Positions 17,007-26,319 of a DNA stretch of 64,000 bases are shown here, one piece after another. This DNA is from DATBQN01 sp963755825 (GTDB lineage: Bacteria; Acidobacteriota; Thermoanaerobaculia; Multivoradales; UBA5704), in assembly GCA_963755825.1 (NCBI GenBank), contig CAVWLA010000003.1:310001-374000 (forward strand), given 5' to 3'. A program made the position numbers and the translations under genes. Each line of letters begins with the position of its first letter. Position 1 is the stretch's first letter. Under the pieces are notes generated by a model. The model searched no databases. It worked only from the letters and a program-made list of their open reading frames with translations, and was not told the origin of the DNA.

Positions 17007-17570
17007 CTACACCTCGAGGATCTGCGCCTCCTTCTTGGCGAGGGTCGAGTTGACGTCGCCGATGTAGTGGTCGTGGAGCTTCTGGATCTCGTCCAGACCC
17101 CGGCGCTCGTCGTCCTGGCTGACCTCTTTGTCCTTCTCCATCTTCTTCAGCTTGTCGTTGCCCTCGCGGCGCGCCTGGCGGATGCCGTTCCTGGCGTGCT
17201 CGGCCGCGTCGTGGGCCTTCTTGACGATCTCCTTGCGGCGATCCTCGGTGAGCTGCGGCACCGGGATGCGGATGATCTTGCCGTCCGAGGAGGGGTTCAA
17301 GCCCAGATCGGACTTCATGATGGCGCGCTCGATCGCCGCGATCTGGCTGGGGTCGTAGGGCTGCGCGATGATCATCGAGGCGTCGGCCACCGAGAGGTTG
17401 GCGAGCTGGTTGAGCGGCGTCGGGGTGCCGTAGTACTCGGCGTGGATGCCGTCGAGGAGCGACAGCGAGGCGCGCCCGGTGCGCAGGTGCTTGAGGTCCG
17501 TGTGGAGGTGGTCCACCGCGTGCTTCATGTGCGTCTCGACGTCGCGGAACAGGTCTTTCGGATCGGTCAT
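17007..17570 (-). CDS. frr: Ribosome recycling factor
   Basis: The 187-residue protein starts at the ATG at 17570 with GGGAG upstream. It has the classic RRF fold: N-terminal helix, LKHLRTGRASLSLLDGI, YYGTPTPLNQLANLS, and the C-terminal RREGNDKLKKMEKDKEVSQDD helix. RRF splits post-termination ribosomes with EF-G. It lies last in the rpsB-tsf-pyrH-frr series, the order found in most bacteria. Confidence 0.97.
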   Translation of the reverse strand: MTDPKDLFRDVETHMKHAVDHLHTDLKHLRTGRASLSLLDGIHAEYYGTPTPLNQLANLSVADASMIIAQPYDPSQIAAIERAIMKSDLGLNPSSDGKIIRIPVPQLTEDRRKEIVKKAHDAAEHARNGIRQARREGNDKLKKMEKDKEVSQDDERRGLDEIQKLHDHYIGDVNSTLAKKEAQILEV

Positions 17571-17719
17571 GTCGCTCTCCCTCCGCTCGAGGCCCCCACC
17601 GGGGCGTCGTCAGGCGGCTCGGACGAGCCGGGAACCCTCGGCCCCGGCGCGAACAGGCCGTGTGCTCGGATTGTTTTCCGCCGCGCCCGGGCTGTCAACC
17701 GGCGGCGCGGTCGGACGGG

Positions 17720-18475
17720 TCAGTTGCGCACGATCGAGCCGATGTGCTCGCCGCAGACGACGCGGCGGATGTTGCCGGCGCGGCCGAGGTTGAAGATGCC
17801 GATCGGGATGCCGTTGTCGCGGCAGAGGCTGATCGCCGCGGTGTCCATCACCTGGAGGTTCTTCTCCAGCACCTGCTGGTAGGTCACCTCGGGGAGCAGC
17901 ACCGCGTCTGGATCCTTCGCCGGATCGGCCGAGTAGAGGCCGTCGACCCGCGTCGCCTTGAGGAGGATCTCGGCGTGGATCTCGTTGGCGCGTAGCGCCG
18001 CCGCGCTGTCGGTGGTGAAGAAGGGGTTGCCGGTGCCGGCGGCGAAGATGACGGCGCGGTTCTTCTCCAGGTGGCGCAGCGCCCGCCGCCGGATGAAGGG
18101 CTCCGCCACCTCGCGGATATCGATCGCCGTCTGCACCCGCGTCGGCACGCCGCGCCGCTCCAGGGCGTCCTGCAGGGCGAGGGCGTTGATCACCGTCGCC
18201 AGCATCCCCATGTAGTCGCCGGTCACCCGCTCGATGCCGCGGTGGCTCGCCGCCAGGCCGCGGATGATGTTGCCGCCGCCGACGACGATCGCCACCTGCA
18301 CGCCGAGCGCGTGCACCTCGCGCAGCTCGTCGGCGATCTTCGCCACCACCGGCTCGTCGATGCCGAAGGGCTGCGACCCCATGAGGGCCTCGCCCGACAG
18401 CTTGAGCAGCACCCGCTTGAAGGCGGGCCGGCCGGAGAAGGCCGCGGCATCCGAACCAGCGGCGGGCTCTGCCAT
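17720..18475 (-). CDS. pyrH: UMP kinase
   Basis: The 251-residue protein belongs to the amino-acid kinase fold family and phosphorylates UMP to UDP with ATP. Signatures are KRVLLKLSGEALMG, IVVGGGNIIRG, DYMGMLATVINALALQ and GTGNPFFTTDSAAALRA. The ATG at 18475 shares a base with the tsf stop, so the two are translationally coupled. It is hexameric and cytoplasmic in known cases. Confidence 0.97.
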   Translation of the reverse strand: MAEPAAGSDAAAFSGRPAFKRVLLKLSGEALMGSQPFGIDEPVVAKIADELREVHALGVQVAIVVGGGNIIRGLAASHRGIERVTGDYMGMLATVINALALQDALERRGVPTRVQTAIDIREVAEPFIRRRALRHLEKNRAVIFAAGTGNPFFTTDSAAALRANEIHAEILLKATRVDGLYSADPAKDPDAVLLPEVTYQQVLEKNLQVMDTAAISLCRDNGIPIGIFNLGRAGNIRRVVCGEHIGSIVRN

Positions 18476-19125
18476 CACTTCGACGCCTGGGCCATCACCT
18501 CGGCGGCGAAGTCGTCGCTCCGCTTCTCGATCCCCTCGCCCAGCTTGAAGCGCGCGAAGCGGCGGACCTGGATGTTCTCGCCGATCTTGCCGACGCGCTC
18601 GGCGATGAGCTGCTTGACCGTCTTGTCGGAGTCCTTGACGAAGGGCTGCTCGAGGAGCACGGACTCGCCGTAGTACTTCTCGATCTTGCCGTCGACGATC
18701 TTGTCGACGATCGCCGCCGGCTTGCCCGAGGCGAGCGCCTGGTCGCGGAAGATCGCCCGCTCGCGCTCGAGCACCTCGGGCGTGACCTCGTCGCGATGGA
18801 CGAAGCGCGGGTCGGCCGCCGCGATGTGCATGGCGATGTCCTTGACCAGCTCCTGGAAGGCCTCGGTGCGGGCGACGAAGTCGGTCTCGCAGTTGACCTC
18901 GACGAGGACGCCGATCTTGCCGCCGGCGTGGATGTAGGAGCCGACGGCGCCCTCGGCGGTGATGCGGCCGGCCTTCTTCGCCGCCGCGGCGAGGCCCTTC
19001 TTGCGCAGCAGGTCGACGGCGGCCTCGATGTCGCCCTTCGCCTCGCCGAGCACGGCCTTGCAATCCATCATCGGAGCGCCGGTGCGCTCCCGCAGCTGTT
19101 TGACCATCTGAGCGGTGACTTCCAT
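18475..19125 (-). CDS. tsf: Elongation factor Ts
   Basis: The 216-residue protein starts at the ATG at 19125 after GGAGA. It recharges EF-Tu by GDP/GTP exchange. The N-terminal UBA-like domain reads VKQLRERTGAPMMDCK, the core has EVNCETDFVARTEAF with the TDFV motif contacting EF-Tu, and the end is a dimerisation-type helix pair. It is a shorter form than the enterobacterial protein, similar to Thermus-type EF-Ts. Confidence 0.96.
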   Translation of the reverse strand: MEVTAQMVKQLRERTGAPMMDCKAVLGEAKGDIEAAVDLLRKKGLAAAAKKAGRITAEGAVGSYIHAGGKIGVLVEVNCETDFVARTEAFQELVKDIAMHIAAADPRFVHRDEVTPEVLERERAIFRDQALASGKPAAIVDKIVDGKIEKYYGESVLLEQPFVKDSDKTVKQLIAERVGKIGENIQVRRFARFKLGEGIEKRSDDFAAEVMAQASK

Positions 19126-19174
19126 GTTCTCTCCTTCGGCTGGAAACGTCGGGCCCGGCTCGCGCCGAGCGGAC

Positions 19175-19211
19175 AAAAGAAAAGGCCAGCTCGACCCGCG
19201 TTCGACTGACC
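19175..19211 (-). terminator. Terminator/attenuator between rpsB and tsf
   Basis: On the minus strand GGTCAG-TCGA pairs across a short loop with TCGA-GCTGGCC (one bulged base), over plus-strand bases 19184-19211. It is followed by TTTTCTTTT (plus-strand 19175-19183). Its position suggests partial termination that would lower EF-Ts relative to S2. Confidence 0.65.
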
Positions 19212-19292
19212 TCTTCCACGCCGCCTCGTCGCGCGCCGCGGCCGGGATGGCCGGAGCGGGGGCGACAGGCGGCTCTCGATGGCGGCTGGCGA

Positions 19293-20069
<777 letters not shown>

Positions 20070-20082
20070 GGCATTCTCCTTG

Positions 20083-20475
20083 CTATCGCTTGCTGAACTG
20101 GAAGCGAGCGCGGGCGCCCTTCTGCCCGTACTTCTTGCGCTCCTTCTTGCGGGGATCGCGCGTCACCAGGCCCGCGGACTTCAGCCGGTCGCGCAGCTCG
20201 ATGTTGTACTCCATGAGGGCGCGGGTGATGCCGTGGCGGATGGCGCCCGCCTGGCCCGCGCTGCCGCCCCCTTCGACGGTGACCGCGATGTCGAACTTCT
20301 CGACCGTCTCGGTCAGCAGCAGGGGCTGCTTGATGACCATCTTCAAGACCTCGTTCGGGAAGTAGTCGTCGAGCGTCCGCCCGTTGACCTTGACGTCGCC
20401 CGAACCCGGCCGCAGGAAGACGCGGGCGGCCGCGGTCTTGCGCCGACCCGTTCCGTAGTGTTGGACCTGGCTCAA
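20083..20475 (-). CDS. rpsI: 30S ribosomal protein S9
   Basis: The 130-residue protein starts at the TTG at 20475, five bases after AGGAGA; no ATG fits. VQHYGTGRRKTAAARVFL and the Arg/Lys-rich tail QKGARARFQFSKR are diagnostic, the tail reaching the P-site. It lies directly after rplM in the usual pair. Confidence 0.95.
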   Translation of the reverse strand: MSQVQHYGTGRRKTAAARVFLRPGSGDVKVNGRTLDDYFPNEVLKMVIKQPLLLTETVEKFDIAVTVEGGGSAGQAGAIRHGITRALMEYNIELRDRLKSAGLVTRDPRKKERKKYGQKGARARFQFSKR

Positions 20476-20510
20476 TCGTTTCTCCTCTTGATCGCCTGAC
20501 GAGCGGCTGA

Positions 20511-20954
20511 CTACAGCGCGGCGGCCGCGTCGAGCGGCTCGGGCTTCTGGGCCTGGTGGGGGTGCTCGCCACCGGCGTAGACCTTGAGCTTCTTGAGCTG
20601 GGCGCGGCCGAGCTTGCTCTTCGGCAGCATGCCCCAGACCGCCTTTTCGACGAGCTGCACCGGCCGGCGCTGGCGCAGCTTGCCGGCGGTCTCCGCCTTC
20701 AGGCCGCCCGGATAGCCGCTGTGGCGGTAGTAGACCTTCTGGTCTTCCTTGCGCCCGGTGAGCACGGTCTTCTCGGCGTTCAGGACGATGACGAAGTCCC
20801 CGGTGTCGATGTGCGTCGCGTAGCCGGGCTTGTGCTTGCCGGTCAGCAGGCGCGCCACCAGGCTCGACAGCCGGCCGAGGGGAATCCCGGCGGCGTCGAC
20901 CACGAACCACCGATGCTCGATCTCGGCGAGCTTCGGGCTATAGGTTTTGATCAT
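20511..20954 (-). CDS. rplM: 50S ribosomal protein L13
   Basis: The 147-residue protein has HRWFVVDAAGIPLGRLSSLVA near the N-terminus and VWGMLPKSKLGRAQLKKLKVY at the end, both L13 signatures. It is the first gene of the ribosomal block; its promoter must lie in the long region to the right. Confidence 0.96.
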   Translation of the reverse strand: MIKTYSPKLAEIEHRWFVVDAAGIPLGRLSSLVARLLTGKHKPGYATHIDTGDFVIVLNAEKTVLTGRKEDQKVYYRHSGYPGGLKAETAGKLRQRRPVQLVEKAVWGMLPKSKLGRAQLKKLKVYAGGEHPHQAQKPEPLDAAAAL

Positions 20955-21620
20955 CTCCAGATCTCTCCAGATCTCTGGCTCGACCGGCCATACGGGCTAG
21001 CGAGGACAGACTCGGCTAGAGCCCGCTCGCGCGGGCGCAAAGGACCTCGAATAGTAGGCAGAGAGCGAGGACTTGTCAAGCGGACGAGCCGGACGCCATC
21101 CCTCGCGGGAGCGCGCCGCGCCCCTCCCCTGCCGGTGGAGATTAGCACCTCCAGAGAGCGAGCGGGCCGGAAAGCTCGCCGGCTCGCCTTTCGGATCTCC
21201 CGGAAGCCGAAGAGACGGTTTCTTCCCGTTCCGGACGGCCCGGAAGCGGAAGAGATGGATTCTTCGCCTTCCGGACGAGCCGGCGGCGCACCGTTTGGAA
21301 TGGAAGCCGAGGAATTGAATTGGAAGAGGAAGAATCCATCTCTTCCCGTTCCGCCCCGGTTGGGCGGCGGGGAATCGATTCGGAAGCGGAAGAAACCAAT
21401 TCTTGCGTCTCCAGTCCAGTCGGCCGGCTTCCGGCCCGGCCGGCGGCGGAGGACGCCGGTCCTTCGTCGTCGCGGCGATGGGGGAACGGCGGAAATGGGC
21501 CGTAGAGGCAAGGAATCGCCGGCGTCGCCGGCGCGCGCGATCCCTAGCTCCCGGCGCCGCGATCTGGCCCTCCGCATCGGTCGGCGGCCGCGAGCCGCCT
21601 TCCGTTAGACTCTCCTCTCG
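20955..21620. other. Long divergent intergenic region
   Basis: This 666-base region separates rplM from the divergent ubiE/menG gene. It holds an array of hairpin repeats (21201-21412), described separately, and must hold both promoters. Open frames across it are by-products of the repeats: they have no ribosome site and differ in every frame. Confidence 0.6.
21201..21412. repeat. Array of about four imperfect hairpin repeats
   Basis: Units of ~33 bases lie at 21201-21233, 21241-21273, 21322-21352 and 21381-21412. Each has arms like CGGAAGCNGAAGA and TCTTCNCNTTCCG around a 7-base loop. The loop GATGGAT of unit 2 appears reverse-complemented (ATCCATC) in unit 3, so units occur in both orientations. 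The starts step by 40, ~80 and 60 bases. A partial palindrome precedes them near 21166. Confidence 0.7.
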
Positions 21621-22376
21621 ATGGAAGGCGCACCCACCCTACCGCTGCCCGAGCCGGCGCTGGACACGTCCCTAGATAAATCGGGCCATGCCATCCGCGA
21701 GATGTTCGCCGGCGTGGCGCCGCGCTACGACCTGCTCAACCATCTCCTCTCGGGATCGCTCGACCTCGTCTGGCGGCGGCGCGCGGCGGCGGCGCTCGGC
21801 GCGGCGCCGGGCGCGCCGGTGCTCGACCTCTGCTGCGGCACCGGCGATCAGGCCGTGGCGCTCGCCGGCCGCGGCGCGCGGGTGGCGGCGGCGGACTTCT
21901 GCGTGCCGATGCTCGCCATCGCCCGCCGCAAGCTGCAACGGCGGGGTGGCCGCGGCGGGCGCCCGCCGGCGCTCTTCGCCGCCGACGCCCTCGCTCTGCC
22001 GCTGCCGCCCGGCCGCTTCGCCGGCGCCACCGTCTCCTTCGGCCTGCGCAACGTCGCCGACCTCGACGCCGCCCTGGCCGAGCTGGCGGCGGCGCTCAAG
22101 CCCGGCGCGCCGCTCGTCGTCCTCGAGTTCGCCATCCCCGAGGCGCGGCCCTTGAAAGCCGCCTACCTCTTCTACTTCCGCCGCCTGCTGCCGGCGATCG
22201 GCCGCCTCGTCTCGGCGCGCGGCTCGGCCTACTCCTATCTCCCCAGCTCGGTCCTCGCCTTCCCGCAGCGCCGCGGCTTCCTCGACCGCATGGCGGCGGC
22301 CGGCTTCGCCGAGCTGACATGGACCGACCTCTCGGGCGGCATCGTCTGCCTGTATCGCGGGAGCCGCGCACGATGA
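21621..22376 (+). CDS. ubiE: Demethylmenaquinone/ubiquinone methyltransferase
   Basis: The 251-residue class I SAM methyltransferase carries UbiE/MenG signatures: MFAGVAPRYDLLNHLLSGSLD near the N-terminus, LDLCCGTGDQA (SAM motif I), SFGLRNVADLDAALAE, and FPQRRGFLDRMAAAGF near the end. It methylates the ring of a quinone precursor at the membrane; menaquinone (MenG) is likelier for this lineage. It heads a plus-strand operon, overlapping folD by ATGA. Confidence 0.92.
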   Translation: MEGAPTLPLPEPALDTSLDKSGHAIREMFAGVAPRYDLLNHLLSGSLDLVWRRRAAAALGAAPGAPVLDLCCGTGDQAVALAGRGARVAAADFCVPMLAIARRKLQRRGGRGGRPPALFAADALALPLPPGRFAGATVSFGLRNVADLDAALAELAAALKPGAPLVVLEFAIPEARPLKAAYLFYFRRLLPAIGRLVSARGSAYSYLPSSVLAFPQRRGFLDRMAAAGFAELTWTDLSGGIVCLYRGSRAR

Positions 22377-23404
22377 GCGAAGCGACGGAGAGCCTGCAGG
22401 AAGCACCGGCGGCCGCCAGCGCGGCCCGCGTCCTCGACGGCCGGCCGGTGGCGGCGGCCCTCCGCGCCGAGGTCGCCGCCGGCGTCGCCGAGCTCATCGC
22501 CGCCGGCCGCCGGCCGCCCGGCCTCGCGGCGGTCCTCGTCGGCGCCAATCCCGCCTCCGAGGTCTACGTGGCGAGCAAGGCCCGCGGCTGCGGCGAGGTG
22601 GGGATCGCCAGCCGCGTCCTCCGTCTGCCGGCGGAGACCACCGAGGCCGAGCTCTCGGCGCTCATCGACGACCTGAACGCCGACGAGACGGTCGACGGCA
22701 TTCTCATCCAGCTCCCACTCCCCGCCCAGATCGCCGAGCGGCGGGCGCTCGACCGCGTCTCCCCCGCCAAGGACGTCGACGGCTTCCACCCGGTGAGCGT
22801 CGGCCGCCTGTGGCTCGACGAGCCCGGCTTCGCGCCGGCGACGCCGGCCGGCATCCTCGAGCTGCTGCGGCGCGCCGACATCCCGCTCGCCGGCCGCAAC
22901 GCGGTCGTCGTCGGGCGGAGCGCCATCGTCGGCAAGCCGGCGGCGGCGCTCCTCCTCCGCGCCGGCTGCACCGTCTCCATCTGCCACTCGCTCACCCGCG
23001 ACCTCGCCGCCGCCACCCGCGAGGCCGACATCCTCGTCGTCGCCGCCGGCCGCCCGGGCCTCGTCGGGCCGCAACATCTCAAGGAGGGGGCGGTGGTCAT
23101 CGACGTGGGGATCAACCGCATCGCCGACGCCGCGCTCGTCGAGCGGCTATTCCCCGGCGACCCCGGCCGCCGCGAGCAGCTCGCCCGCCGCGGCTCGACG
23201 ATCGTCGGCGACGTCGACTTCACCGCCGTCCTCCCCCGCGCCGCCGCGATCACCCCGGTCCCCGGCGGCGTCGGCCTGCTCACCGTCGCCATGCTCCTCG
23301 TCAACACCCTGGCGGCGGCGCGCGGGCGCCAGGGGCTGCCGGCGAACTATCCGGGGTTCGGGCCCAGCTCGGAAGGTCCGGGCGCCGCGGGGAGCCGGCC
23401 ATGA
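22373..23404 (+). CDS. folD: Methylenetetrahydrofolate dehydrogenase/cyclohydrolase
   Basis: The 343-residue bifunctional enzyme interconverts 5,10-methylene-, methenyl- and 10-formyl-THF. Signatures are SEVYVASKARGCGEVGI with the catalytic Lys, DGILIQLPLP, SPAKDVDGFHP, VVVGRSAIVGKPAA and ITPVPGGVGLLTVAMLL. It is longer than usual because of an insertion (IADAALVERLFPGDPGRRE) before the final block and a C-terminal tail. The start overlaps the ubiE stop. Confidence 0.95.
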   Translation: MSEATESLQEAPAAASAARVLDGRPVAAALRAEVAAGVAELIAAGRRPPGLAAVLVGANPASEVYVASKARGCGEVGIASRVLRLPAETTEAELSALIDDLNADETVDGILIQLPLPAQIAERRALDRVSPAKDVDGFHPVSVGRLWLDEPGFAPATPAGILELLRRADIPLAGRNAVVVGRSAIVGKPAAALLLRAGCTVSICHSLTRDLAAATREADILVVAAGRPGLVGPQHLKEGAVVIDVGINRIADAALVERLFPGDPGRREQLARRGSTIVGDVDFTAVLPRAAAITPVPGGVGLLTVAMLLVNTLAAARGRQGLPANYPGFGPSSEGPGAAGSRP

Positions 23405-24084
23405 CCCAACCCGCCGAGACCTCGCCCGGCCAGGGCAGTCTGCACGGCGATCGGAGCCAGCGCAGCAACCGCATCCTGCGCATCGGCCTCACCGGCGGGC
23501 TCGCCGGCGGCAAGTCGACCGTCGCGCGCTGGCTCGCCGAGGCCGGCTTCCGGGTGATCGACGCCGACCGGCTGGTCGCCGAGCTCTACGCGCCCGGCGA
23601 GGCGGGGACGGCGGCGGTGCGCGGGCTCTTCGGCGACGGGGTGCTCGACGAGCATCAGGGCGTCGACCACCGCAAGGTCGCCGAGCGCGTCTTCGCCGAC
23701 GCCGACGCCCGCCGCGAGCTCGAGAAGGCCATCCACCCGCTCGTCCGCGAGCGCTTCGCCCGCCTCGCCGCGGAATCGACCGGCGTCGTCGTGCTCGAGG
23801 CGACGCTCCTCGTCGAGGCCGGCTACGGCCCCGCCTTCGACCTGGTGGTGACCGTCGAGTGCCCGGCGGTCGTCCGCCTCGGCCGCGCCGTCGAGCGCGG
23901 CATGGACGAGCAGACGGCGCGCGCCCGCCTCCTCGCGCAGGGCGACGGCGCCGCCCGCCGCGACGGCGCCCAGAGGGTGATCGACAACTGCGGCAGCCTG
24001 GACGACCTCCGCCGCCAGGTCGACGAGCTGATCACCGAGCTGCGCCGCCTGGCGGCGGACGACACCGCCCCGGCGCACACCTGA
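23401..24084 (+). CDS. coaE: Dephospho-CoA kinase
   Basis: The 227-residue P-loop kinase performs the last CoA step. A ~25-residue polar N-terminal extension precedes RIGLTGGLAGGKSTVARWL (Walker A), VIDADRLVAELY and PLVRERF; the lid and a C-terminal helix follow. The ATG at 23401 overlaps the folD stop. Confidence 0.94.
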   Translation: MTQPAETSPGQGSLHGDRSQRSNRILRIGLTGGLAGGKSTVARWLAEAGFRVIDADRLVAELYAPGEAGTAAVRGLFGDGVLDEHQGVDHRKVAERVFADADARRELEKAIHPLVRERFARLAAESTGVVVLEATLLVEAGYGPAFDLVVTVECPAVVRLGRAVERGMDEQTARARLLAQGDGAARRDGAQRVIDNCGSLDDLRRQVDELITELRRLAADDTAPAHT

Positions 24085-24134
24085 GTGGCCCGCCGCCGGC
24101 ATCAGGCCCTCTCTCGAGCCCCTCGCGTCGCGCG

Positions 24135-24698
24135 ATGAGCGCCGATCCCGCCTCGCCGCTCCCCTTCGTCCTCGTCACCGGCAACCCCGGCAAGCTCGCC
24201 GAGGCGCGCCGCCTCGCCGGCCGCACCTTTGAGAGCGCCGCCGTCGACCTCCCCGAGATCCAATCGCTCGATCTCGACGAGGTTCTCCGCGCCAAGGCTG
24301 CCGAGGCCTGGCGCCGCCTCGGCCGCCCGCTCGTCGTCGAAGAGGCCGGCCTCGGCCTCGCCGCCATGAACGGCTTCCCCGGGCCGCTCGTCAAGTGGAT
24401 GCTCGACGCCCTGGGAGCCGAGGGCCTCGCCCGCCACGCCCTCGCCGCCGGCGACCCCCGCGCCGTCGCCACCTGCGCCCTCCTCTACATCGACGGCGAG
24501 CGCACCCTCCTCGCCCACGGCGAGACCGCCGGCCACCTGGTGCTGCCGGCGCGCGGCGACCACGGCTTCGGCTGGGACCCGGTCTTCATGGCGGACGGCG
24601 AGACCAGGACCTTCGGCGAGCTCGGCGACGCGGAGAAAGACGCGCTATCGCACCGCGGGAGGGCCTGGCGGGGGCTGCTCGCGCAGCTCGCGGTCTAG
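24135..24698 (+). CDS. rdgB: Ham1/RdgB-family purine NTP pyrophosphatase
   Basis: The 187-residue protein starts at the ATG at 24135. FVLVTGNPGKLAEARRLAG is the N-terminal signature, DLDEVLRAKAAEAW and VVEEAGLGLAAMNGFPGPLVKW the catalytic region, and FGWDPVFMADG the nucleotide site. These enzymes hydrolyse dITP/XTP to the monophosphate and cleanse the nucleotide pool. Some residues (EEAGL where many have EDSGL) resemble the archaeal/eukaryotic ITPase branch. Confidence 0.88.
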   Translation: MSADPASPLPFVLVTGNPGKLAEARRLAGRTFESAAVDLPEIQSLDLDEVLRAKAAEAWRRLGRPLVVEEAGLGLAAMNGFPGPLVKWMLDALGAEGLARHALAAGDPRAVATCALLYIDGERTLLAHGETAGHLVLPARGDHGFGWDPVFMADGETRTFGELGDAEKDALSHRGRAWRGLLAQLAV

Positions 24699-24756
24699 AC
24701 CATCCTCGGCTCCGACACCTGCGCGCGAAGGCGAAGAAGCCGGGCCTGGCCGCGCT

Positions 24757-25101
24757 CTACGCCGGCGACGGCGCGAGCTTCGGGCGCCAGCGGGTGGCGC
24801 GCCGGCGGAGGGATTCGAGCTCCTTCCAGTAGCTCTCGAGGGCGTCCCGGCCGGCGCCGCTCAGCGAGGCCATCGTCTGCGGCCGCCGATCGACCAGCCG
24901 CTTCTCGATCTCGATCAGCCGCGCCGCCTCGAGCTTCGCGAGATGCGAGGAGAGGTTCCCCTTGGTGAGGCCGGTGATCCGCTGCAGGAAGAGGAAGTCG
25001 GCCTTCTCGCAGGCGGCGAGCGCCGTCAGGATGGCGAGGCGGGTCGGCTCGTGGATGAGCCGGTCGAGATTCGCCAGCTCCTCGAACGGAGTGTCGCTCA
25101 T
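24757..25101 (-). CDS. Winged-helix transcriptional regulator
   Basis: The 114-residue protein has an ArsR/MarR-like winged helix: IHEPTRLAILTALAAC, FLQRITGLTKGNLSSHLAKLE (recognition helix) and the wing LIEIEKRLVDRRPQTMASLS. Its ATG at 25101 overlaps the stop of the upstream membrane protein. A palindrome upstream of that gene is a good candidate for its own operator. Confidence 0.85.
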   Translation of the reverse strand: MSDTPFEELANLDRLIHEPTRLAILTALAACEKADFLFLQRITGLTKGNLSSHLAKLEAARLIEIEKRLVDRRPQTMASLSGAGRDALESYWKELESLRRRATRWRPKLAPSPA

Positions 25102-25724
25102 CGCGGCTCCGCCGGCTCGGGCGCGGCGTCCGCCTCGAGAGACGACAGCGGAAACCGCCCCAGGGTCCGCATGAGCTGGCGGTGATCGAGGAGGCCGGCG
25201 AGGATCCAGCTGATGCCGCAGAGGGTGTAGGTCTCCGGCTGTCGAACCAAGGGAGAATCGCCGGGCGCCAGCACAGCGATCCCCAGCAACAGGCTCCCGA
25301 GCAACAGGTGATAGAGCTGAGACACCCGCATCTCCCTCCCGAGCCAATAGCCCAGCAGGACCGAGCCGTAGGTCAGATTCAGCCCGCGCACCAGGGAGAG
25401 AGAATGGGTGGCGAGCAGGTAGGCCGCGGCGATGGCGGCCACCACCAGCACCGGCAACCACTCGCCGACGGTCGTCTCGCGCCGCACCTGGACCTCGCCG
25501 AGGAGCCGGCGGTAGAAGCGCTTCGAGCCGAACATGAGGAGCATCGCTACCGCGAACCATCCCGCAATGCACATCGAGCCCAGGATGACGGGGAGGCGGT
25601 GCAGGAGCGGCGTGGTCCCCTGGAGAACGCACATCATGCCCATCGGCACGAGGATCTGCAGGCCCTTGAGATCCTGAAAGTGGCGCGTGAAGAAGTCGAT
25701 GCGGTCCAGATCCTGACGATCCAT
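25098..25724 (-). CDS. Integral membrane protein (co-transcribed with the regulator)
   Basis: The 208-residue protein starts at the ATG at 25724 (GGAGA upstream; the ORF could extend to 25775). Six or so hydrophobic segments follow an N-terminal amphipathic part (DRIDFFTRHFQDLKGLQ). I do not recognise the family. The winged-helix regulator downstream overlaps by four bases, a common arrangement for a membrane protein whose level is controlled by its partner regulator. Confidence 0.75.
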   Translation of the reverse strand: MDRQDLDRIDFFTRHFQDLKGLQILVPMGMMCVLQGTTPLLHRLPVILGSMCIAGWFAVAMLLMFGSKRFYRRLLGEVQVRRETTVGEWLPVLVVAAIAAAYLLATHSLSLVRGLNLTYGSVLLGYWLGREMRVSQLYHLLLGSLLLGIAVLAPGDSPLVRQPETYTLCGISWILAGLLDHRQLMRTLGRFPLSSLEADAAPEPAEPR

Positions 25725-25755
25725 GCCGTCTCCCTGCGAAGGACTCGGTTTCCGG

Positions 25756-25783
25756 CAATTTGGTTTGCCCGACAAACCAATTG
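25756..25783. promoter_or_regulatory. Palindromic operator candidate
   Basis: TTGGTTTG at 25760-25767 and CAAACCAA at 25773-25780 are perfect inverted arms around CCCGA, and outer bases continue the symmetry. It lies 36 bases upstream of the membrane-protein ATG, where a repressor would block transcription. Confidence 0.65.
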
Positions 25784-26007
25784 TCTACGTGAGGCCGCCG
25801 ATGTGTCAACTCCGGGCCAAGTGACGACAGCGGATCGGCCGCCGCTGGCTTGCCCTGATCCCGCAGCAGGAGCGCTCGCAGCCGGTAAAACAGCCTCTCT
25901 TCCAGCGGATCGGGCGAGAACGCGAGGTGACAAGCGGGCTGCGAAGGGTTAGAAGCCAGGCCGCTACGGTCGACGTCTCAGCGAAGCGCCTGACGAGCTC
26001 TCGGCCC
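25784..26007. other. Short gap without gene
   Basis: Apart from the operator at its right-hand neighbour, I see nothing conserved in this stretch. The region up to 26319 holds only the weakly supported small membrane gene below. Confidence 0.4.
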
Positions 26008-26289
26008 TCACTCGCAGCTTCTGCGGCGGACCCGAAAGATGGTCGTGGCACTTCTCGGGCACAAAGCGACGAGAGCTCCCGCGGCCGCGACGGCGAGAAG
26101 TGCCGCCGCGATCGCGATCGCCGCTCGGGGCACCATCCCGAACACAGCAGCGGCCGATCGAGGTGAAATCCAAATCGGGGAGTCGAGCTGCAACGAGAGG
26201 AGAAGGAGACCTGCTCCCCAGCCAAGAGCGGTCGAGACGAGGCACAACAGGCTCGCTCGCGGCAGATCATTCTTGGCGACGCTTTGCAA
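26008..26289 (-). CDS. Possible small two-segment membrane protein
   Basis: A 93-residue frame from the TTG at 26289 encodes two hydrophobic stretches (ASLLCLVSTALGWGAGLLLL and AAIAIAAALLAVAAAGALV) and a basic tail. GAGG lies ~12 bases upstream, a weak site. It sits between the regulator/membrane pair and the tubulin-actin operon, on the same strand as both. Support is limited to topology. Confidence 0.35.
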   Translation of the reverse strand: MQSVAKNDLPRASLLCLVSTALGWGAGLLLLSLQLDSPIWISPRSAAAVFGMVPRAAIAIAAALLAVAAAGALVALCPRSATTIFRVRRRSCE

Positions 26290-26319
26290 GCGCGTCCACG
26301 CCTCGAGCGACGGACCGTC

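Noticed and set aside
21201..21412. Possible CRISPR array
   Set aside because: The units are palindromic, vary in sequence and orientation, lack unique equal-length spacers, and no cas gene is near.
20951..21577. 208-residue frame through the hairpin repeats
   Set aside because: It is open because the repeats lack stops in several frames; no ribosome site, and composition is repeat-driven.
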